The notes under the pieces are model-generated. The model was not told where the DNA came from. It worked only from the letters and a program-made list of their open reading frames with translations, and did no database searches. Of a stretch of DNA of 64,000 bases, positions 58,325 to 64,000 are shown piece after piece; the first letter of the stretch is position 1, and each line of letters opens with the position of its first letter. Source of the DNA: Argentina anserina (taxonomy: Eukaryota; Streptophyta; Magnoliopsida; Rosales; Rosaceae). Position numbers and translations under genes: made by a program. The DNA lies in contig NC_065876.1 of assembly GCF_933775445.1 (NCBI RefSeq), positions 1,612,001 to 1,676,000 on the forward strand, written 5' to 3'.

Positions 58325-60772
58325 TCAAGGAGCATTGATATTATTGATTGGCTCCTGATGGGGAGTAACAGCAGGTCCTGAAGCTATTGTGAACTGCAAT
58401 CCACGACGTTGCCCTGCCTGCAGCATAAATGCAACCTCAGTTGCTGCAAGTGCTGCTGCTTCCTGGATAAACAGTAATATACAAACAGATTAACATGTCA
58501 TTCAACATTTAATTTAAAGGGAAACTGCATAATGTTAACTGAAATCAACATGCAACCAACACGTCATTCTAAAAGCTATGAATAAATAGGCACATTGACA
58601 GCATATGGTCTTCAAGAAGAAAATACCATACAGCATCCAATCATCTACCAAGAGCAGAAAACTTTTTGTAGAAGACAAAAGAAAGTTGTTCTTAACACGT
58701 TTTCTTACATTCTTTCAGTTCAATAGAAGCATGAAGAAGTCACATTCAGGCTTCCTGATGCGACCGTACTCATATATGTGATGTTTTGTGGTCAACAAAA
58801 AAGAGAAACGAGACAAAGTAAGTATTATTTGTAGCTCTGAAACAGAAAAGCCTATAACTAACCTGTCTTTGCCTTCGACGTTGTAATATGCTGATGGCCC
58901 AGGCCATAATGTAGCAGGGCAGAAGGAAACCAGCAGCTCGGAGCAAGAAAAGCTGGTAATTAATCATTGAGTTAGATGGTGCAAAATTGTTAAATGTTAT
59001 GCGACTCATACAATTTTTTTTTATCGCACTTACAGAGAAAAATGTAGAAGCATCATCATCATCACCATCACCATTGGGAAGAGTCAAAGCATGCCTCAGG
59101 AGTAGAAGAGCCATTAACTGCCAAAAAATAAGAGACAAAGGTCATCGAGACAACATAAACATTTCGACCAGAAAAAGATGACATCACTTTTTAGTTCAAC
59201 TGAGTGTTACCAAAATAAAGCCAACCAATTACACCAAACCAAATGACCATAAAGAAATGAGACTGATTGAAATAGAGGTTAATAAAAACTGTTGAATAAA
59301 ATGCACACTTAAGCACCACCAGATAAAAGCATGAGTTACATTTTGCTTATCCTTTAATAGATACACAAGAGAAAGAAAAGAAAAACTTAAATCATCAATA
59401 TAAATCAATCCTCCTCATTATTGACAAGGGTTATCATGACTTACAATAAGAGCAGCAGAGCGGCAAAAAGCTGCTCCATTAGCACTTGTATCAGCATACT
59501 CATCATATTCAGATTCAAGAAAGTGACGTTCTGCTGCTGCCATTGCCAATAGTCGAGGATCGCGTAAATCCAAGGGGGTACCAGAGATTGTCCAGCCCTC
59601 ACTGTCAGGCAAATTCACAAAGCAACAGATAAAAGGTCAAAACAGACTGAAGATTGTGATACATAGAAAGCTATCATAAATATATATATATTCTCCAATC
59701 ATTCCAAATTATGATTCCGAAAACCAAAAGGTAGCAATATTAGCCAATAAGCCAATTTATATTTGTTTACTTGCCTGATGTCAATGGTAGTGTCATCAGA
59801 CTGAGGGGGAGGTGATGGGGCAGTATAACCAGGTTGGTAAAGCTGCATGAAAATACTTTTTCTTAAGAGTGAACACTAACGGTGAAATATATGACTAAGA
59901 TTCCAATCAACCTTTTGAAAATCACCAGATGTCCAAAAAAGGATCCAATGCTCTAACAAATTATAGATAATTTCATAATTGATTAGGAAGACAATACTAA
60001 TTTTATCATGATACATCCAAGTACTGATTCTTTGCAATTGAAGACGTGGAATCATGACAATGACAGCTACTAAATAAATTGAAGCTGCTTTACTTATGTG
60101 AATATGAGGAATATCCACAATTATTAAAATTCTAATCAAACAGATTTTATAAACGATTGTGATCATGACGGCGGTATATGCAAGGAATTCTAGTGAATTA
60201 CCTGATGACAAATTTCACAGATGATATCACTCTTCTCATTGCACCACCTCTGTACACATTTTCTATGAGCATACTGCAATCACACATATAACAGTTAGAG
60301 GCCGAGAAAAGAATATGTGAAAAACAATCAAAGTGAAATGCCCAAGAACAACCTACTTCAAGAACTCAACTCTAGAAAGTACACAGTTACTGAATGAAAT
60401 CCAAACTTAAAGTCATAGGAACCAAAAGAACTATTATGCCCCCACCCTTAAAAGAAAAAAAAACTATATGAGCATCAATGAATCAGAATATGCCTTTAAG
60501 CTGCCGCTGCAAGCACAGGGGACCTCCAAATTATTAACACCATCCTCTTCCTGGCAAATGCGACACTCAACAGTCTGAATCAGCGGCTCCTCTTCTTCAG
60601 ATACACCATTCTCCCCTGCTCCCTTAATATCAATTGCACAGCTGGGTACCTGAGCCGATTGCGAGGACGATGCGGCCTCCAAAGAAGATCCTGGCGCCTC
60701 AGTCCCTTGCGCTGATTGCAAACTCTCGGGTTTCGTGAAGTGGTCGACACACAGCACCAGGTGATCACTCAT
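58325..60772 (-). CDS. RING-CH (RINGv/MARCH-type) membrane E3 ubiquitin ligase (At5g62460-like)
   Basis: Seven coding exons on the minus strand: 60772-60494, 60273-60202, 59842-59775, 59601-59445, 59117-59034, 58952-58863 and 58462-58325; joined in frame they give 295 residues. The N-terminus is low-complexity with acidic and serine stretches. The C4HC3 RING-CH finger spans exons 1-2 (VECRICQEEDG, VPCACSGSLK, YAHRKCVQRWCNEKSDIICE, ICHQ). Then come a Pro-rich segment and two hydrophobic segments (SAALILMALLLLRHAL; FLLRAAGFLLPCYIMAWAIS), RRRQRQEAAALAATEV and a Gln/Pro tail. It is likely an E3 at an endomembrane. Intron 1 must use a GC donor (AAAG|GCATAT), as the GT alternatives meet a stop. Intron 5 (59033-58953) is 81 nt and open in frame. 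A 5'UTR intron (61268-60792) is likely. The start is the ATG at 60772, MSDHLVLCVDH. Confidence 0.93.
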
Positions 60773-62362
60773 TCTCAAACAAAACCTCCTGCATCAACAA
60801 GACAGAGACTCACACAACTATCAAAATTCAAAACCTTCCGGCTCAAATTCATCAAAAACACAAAAAAATAAATGAAAATTAAACAGTCCTGCCGCAAAAT
60901 ACAACACATTTGACTCATAATTATCCCAAATCAATCAGATTCATCACACATCAAAACGCGATACATCGGAACAGGTCCTCATTTGAAAGCAATTAAAATC
61001 GATATAACATCACTATTTCTTCATCAAATCAACAGATTCAACCATAAAAGCTCAGCAAAAATCTCAAAAAATCAGCTAAATTCAACACCTACAGCCGTAA
61101 GTCCGCAAACTTCACCGCGCGAAATCATAAATTACAACAAAAAATTACCAATCGGTGATTCAGACCTCTCAAAAATTCACAAATCGCAATCAACAGATTA
61201 GACATCTCTAACAAAATTACATTTCAAGAATCTGAAAGATGAGAATTTTATAAGTACGGAATCGGTACCTGGAAAAAAGACCTAGGATTTGAGCTTTGGA
61301 ATTCTCAGATATTTTTTTTCTTGGTTTTCTGAATTCTGAAAGGTCGTCTTCTTATTACCCTCGAAAGAAATGTAAATAAATTTGGAAGAGACACCGCACC
61401 AGCTTCGGAATAGACAGAGCTAGGCTCGGGAGCCGCTTGGTCCGAAGCTGGAATTGGGTTTGTCTGTGGCTGCTGTGGCGGATTGCGACACGTAGAGGGA
61501 TCCCGGCCGTTGAGGTGTGTAGGTTTGTGGGTTTGGCGGGCGTTTAGCGCGTGGTTTAACAGAAAACGGACGTTAGTGATGGTGGACAGATTCTGGGGGA
61601 AAATTTCTAAAAGCTTTGGGAAAGAAAAGGAATAAATCTAGACGTTTTTGTTAAGTTAAAGTTGATTATTGATTCCTTATTCTAATGGAGTAATCTTCCT
61701 CAACTAGGAAGACAGAAAAGAAAGGTTCAACATTATATAGATATATCATCATTAAAAATAAAAATAAATTCTTGGTTTTATAAAAAAATTCAATAAATAA
61801 AACCGGACGTGGAACTGAGCCTCCTATCTAGATTGGGTTCCAAACTCTTTTAAAAAAAATTGATCAAAATGTATTAGCTTAGCGGAATACCAATGCATCA
61901 TAATTCACAAAGAGCATCAGATATCACTATACATTGGATACTTTGTTTTGCTAAGTAAGAAGAATGTAGAGTCATATTGGATAGGAGGTCACATACTTCT
62001 TTTTTCCTCGTGCAAGAAAAATATACGCTTATATGTCATTATATTTGGTCTCACTAAATTAATTATTTATAAAACAGTTAATAGTTTAGTTTGATTTATT
62101 ATAGTTGTATTTGCTCTTATGATCAAACAAAATACATTCCATATGTTTCCAATAGGTTTTGAAGTTGAAGTTCATAGTGGAAATTACCAAATGCTTGTAG
62201 GAGAACAAATTAAACAAATAAAATAAAAAGAGGCAAAAACATTGGAAATTTATTCGGCCCTAAAGAAAAGAAAAAGCCCGTTTAGTGCAGTCTATATATA
62301 ACGAGGCCATAAGACTTAGGGTTTTAGCTTCACACTCACACTCTCGATCAATCAAATCAATC
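60773..62362. promoter_or_regulatory. Divergent promoter region of RING-CH and EMB514-like genes
   Basis: It contains the RING-CH leader with a probable intron (61268-60792), then AT-rich spacer. On the plus side a TATA box (TATATATA, 62293-62300) and a telo-box-like TTAGGGTTTTA (about 62316-62326) precede the EMB514-like ATG. The telo-box suits a gene for ribosome biogenesis or nucleolar function. Confidence 0.5.
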
Positions 62363-63848
62363 ATGGCAGAGACCACCGTCGCTGAAATCGCCGATACCAA
62401 CCCCGCCGCCGAGGACATGGACCTCGAAACCGTCCCAGCCCAAAACTCAGACGAGGCCCAGAACGGCGATGCCAACTCCAAGCGTGCCAGGGAAGAAGAA
62501 GAGGTCGGCGGCGAGGCGAAGAAGGCGAAGGTGGAGGAGAAATCAGCTGAAGAGCAACGGTTGGAGAAGTTAGGGGAAGGTGAGAGCGGGGCGGGTCGGG
62601 TCACCTTGGGTCCGAAGAGTTTCGGTTCGGCTGTTGAGATGTTCGACTATTTCTATAAGCTCCTCCATTACTGGCCAACCGATCTTAATATTAATAAGGT
62701 AACGGTTTGGTTTTTTTTAGCTCTGTTTTTGTTTTTGGGCTTAAAGTTTGGAACTTTTGATTAAAAATTGAATCTTTATTTTTGTGAATGTGTATGAGTC
62801 TAGTGTTTGTTTGTGTTAAATTTGAGTGTTGCTGATGTAAGGTGTTATGAATTTGGGGCTTATTTGAGTAATGATCGATATACATACGAGTTGGGATTTG
62901 GCTGCATTGTGTTGATATACATTGTGGATAGTTTTGTATTGTATAGATGGGGAAGTTGGTATTGACATGCTTGACTCTAGAAACCATTGACATTGTTTTA
63001 CGGCGTAGTTTTGGATGTTTGGATGCATTTTAGAGAGAAAATTTGAACTTTTTTATACTATAAGAATCAATAGTGTGGTGATTTGGTTGAGCTGGTTTTG
63101 GGGAAATTTGGTTTTTGCTTGTGTGTGTCCTCTGTTTTGGTCCATGATTGAGAAGGTTCTAATATTTCTCATAATTCACTTGTTACGGTGGGGCATTGTA
63201 GCTCGTGCTTGTTGCCAAGTTATAAAGGTGAAACATTGACCTGAACACATTCTTGTGTGTTTGAGTTGATATCTTGAGTTTTTAACTTTTGATATTTCAC
63301 AAACATTGATTTTGGGTACATTATAGCTTGCAGTAAGGTATCAAAAATAGGAGCAACATCACGATGACACCCTCTAGCTCAGATTTATGTAGATTCTTAA
63401 AAACCGCTTGTTGGAAGTGGTCTATCAATTCTGAGTTTGATGAATTTTGTAATTGGATATCATGATTTATTATGTCTAGTCGATTCTCCTTACACTATTA
63501 TAACCTTTAATTGTTTGATTAAATCCTTGTTGTATTGTGGTGCAGTATGAATATCTGGTTTTGCTCGAGTTGCTCAAGAAGGGTCACTCTGAACCTGATA
63601 AAAAGATTGGCGGAGGGATTCAGGCTTTCCAAGTCCGGTTCCATCCATTGTATAGAAGTAGGTGCTACTTCCTCATAAGGGAAGATGGAGCCAGTGATGA
63701 TTTTAGTTTCAGAAAGTGTGTGGATCACATACTTCCCTTGCCTGAGAACATGAAAGCACACGCTGATGCCAACAAAGCCTTGGGCGGTGGTAAGGGTGGT
63801 GGGAGAGGAAGCTGGCGTGGCCGTGGAAGGGGCAGGGGCAGGTCATGA
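62363..63848 (+). CDS. EMB514/DOMINO1-like nuclear protein (DUF3223)
   Basis: Two exons, 62363-62698 and 63546-63848, give 212 residues. The first 70 or so are acidic with a lysine-rich patch (NSKRAREEEE, GEAKKAKVEEKSAEEQ), a likely nuclear signal. The DUF3223 domain follows (VTLGPKSFGSAVEMFDYFYK, LLHYWPTDLNINK, then YEYLVLLELLKKGHSEPDKK and IGGGIQAFQVRFHPLYRSRC, YFLIREDGASDDFSFRKCVD). It ends in an RGG-type tail (GGGRGSWRGRGRGRGRS) that could bind RNA. The family includes plastid DCL proteins and the nuclear-nucleolar DOMINO1 (EMB514, At5g62440), needed for embryo growth; lack of a transit peptide plus the acidic start favours the latter. In Arabidopsis it is a close neighbour of At5g62460, as here. 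Confidence 0.92.
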
Positions 63849-64000
63849 TCATAGTCTCGTGTGTCCCCCTACCTGGTGTTTGAGCTTAGCGCTCGAAGAA
63901 AAACTTGAGTTTAGCCAAGTGTAGGTTGGTTCAAAATATGAGTTTGAGTTTCCCTTTTACTATATCAGAAGTTAAAACTGTTGTATTATTCAAATTTTAA
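63849..64000. other. 3' flank of the EMB514-like gene
   Basis: Probable 3'UTR to the right edge of the window; nothing further seen. Confidence 0.4.

Overview
The window is nuclear DNA of a flowering plant, very probably a eudicot and most likely a rosid; a Rosaceae-type genome is my guess, not a demonstration. Reasons: GT-AG and GC-AG introns, several PPR genes, plant-only families (R2R3-MYB, mini zinc finger, GASA, CLE), AT-rich intergenic DNA, and many small plant-type transposons (TRIM, hAT and Mutator MITEs).

Layout. 0-17 kb is gene-dense: the 5' part of an ASC-1/TRIP4-like gene (-), a P-class PPR gene with a single-base frameshift (+), a broken PPR relic (-), a tRNA-Leu(CAG) (+), a broken tau glutathione S-transferase (+), ribosomal protein eL34 (-) sharing a 274-bp promoter with a DYW-class PPR gene (+), and a plastid-type alpha/beta-hydrolase gene (+). 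17-24 kb is transposon-rich spacer. 24.7-26.6 kb is a subgroup-1 R2R3-MYB gene. 26.6-44.2 kb is a transposon-filled gap: a tandem TRIM array and a complete TRIM, hAT elements including a degraded transposase, a 2.3-kb long-TIR Mutator-like element and a foldback element. 44.2-64 kb is gene-bearing again: a mini zinc finger gene, a GASA peptide gene, a GT47 exostosin gene, a CLE peptide gene (-), a RING-CH E3 ligase gene (-) and an EMB514/DOMINO1-like gene (+).

By my recollection of Arabidopsis, the order PPR - DYW PPR - alpha/beta hydrolase - MYB31 - MIF1 - GASA6 - exostosin matches At1g74580 to At1g74680, so most of this window looks like a conserved ancestral block inflated by transposons. 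RING-CH and EMB514 resemble the neighbours At5g62460 and At5g62440.

The genes do not form a single pathway. Notable points are three disrupted genes plus one suspected frameshift, GC-AG introns in two genes, an 81-nt intron that stays open in frame, a family of hAT MITEs sharing ends with a decayed transposase copy in the same window, and a three-LTR tandem TRIM with one shared target duplication. I found no convincing novel multi-gene system. Coordinates of exons and element ends are read by eye from splice signals, protein continuity and target-site duplications.
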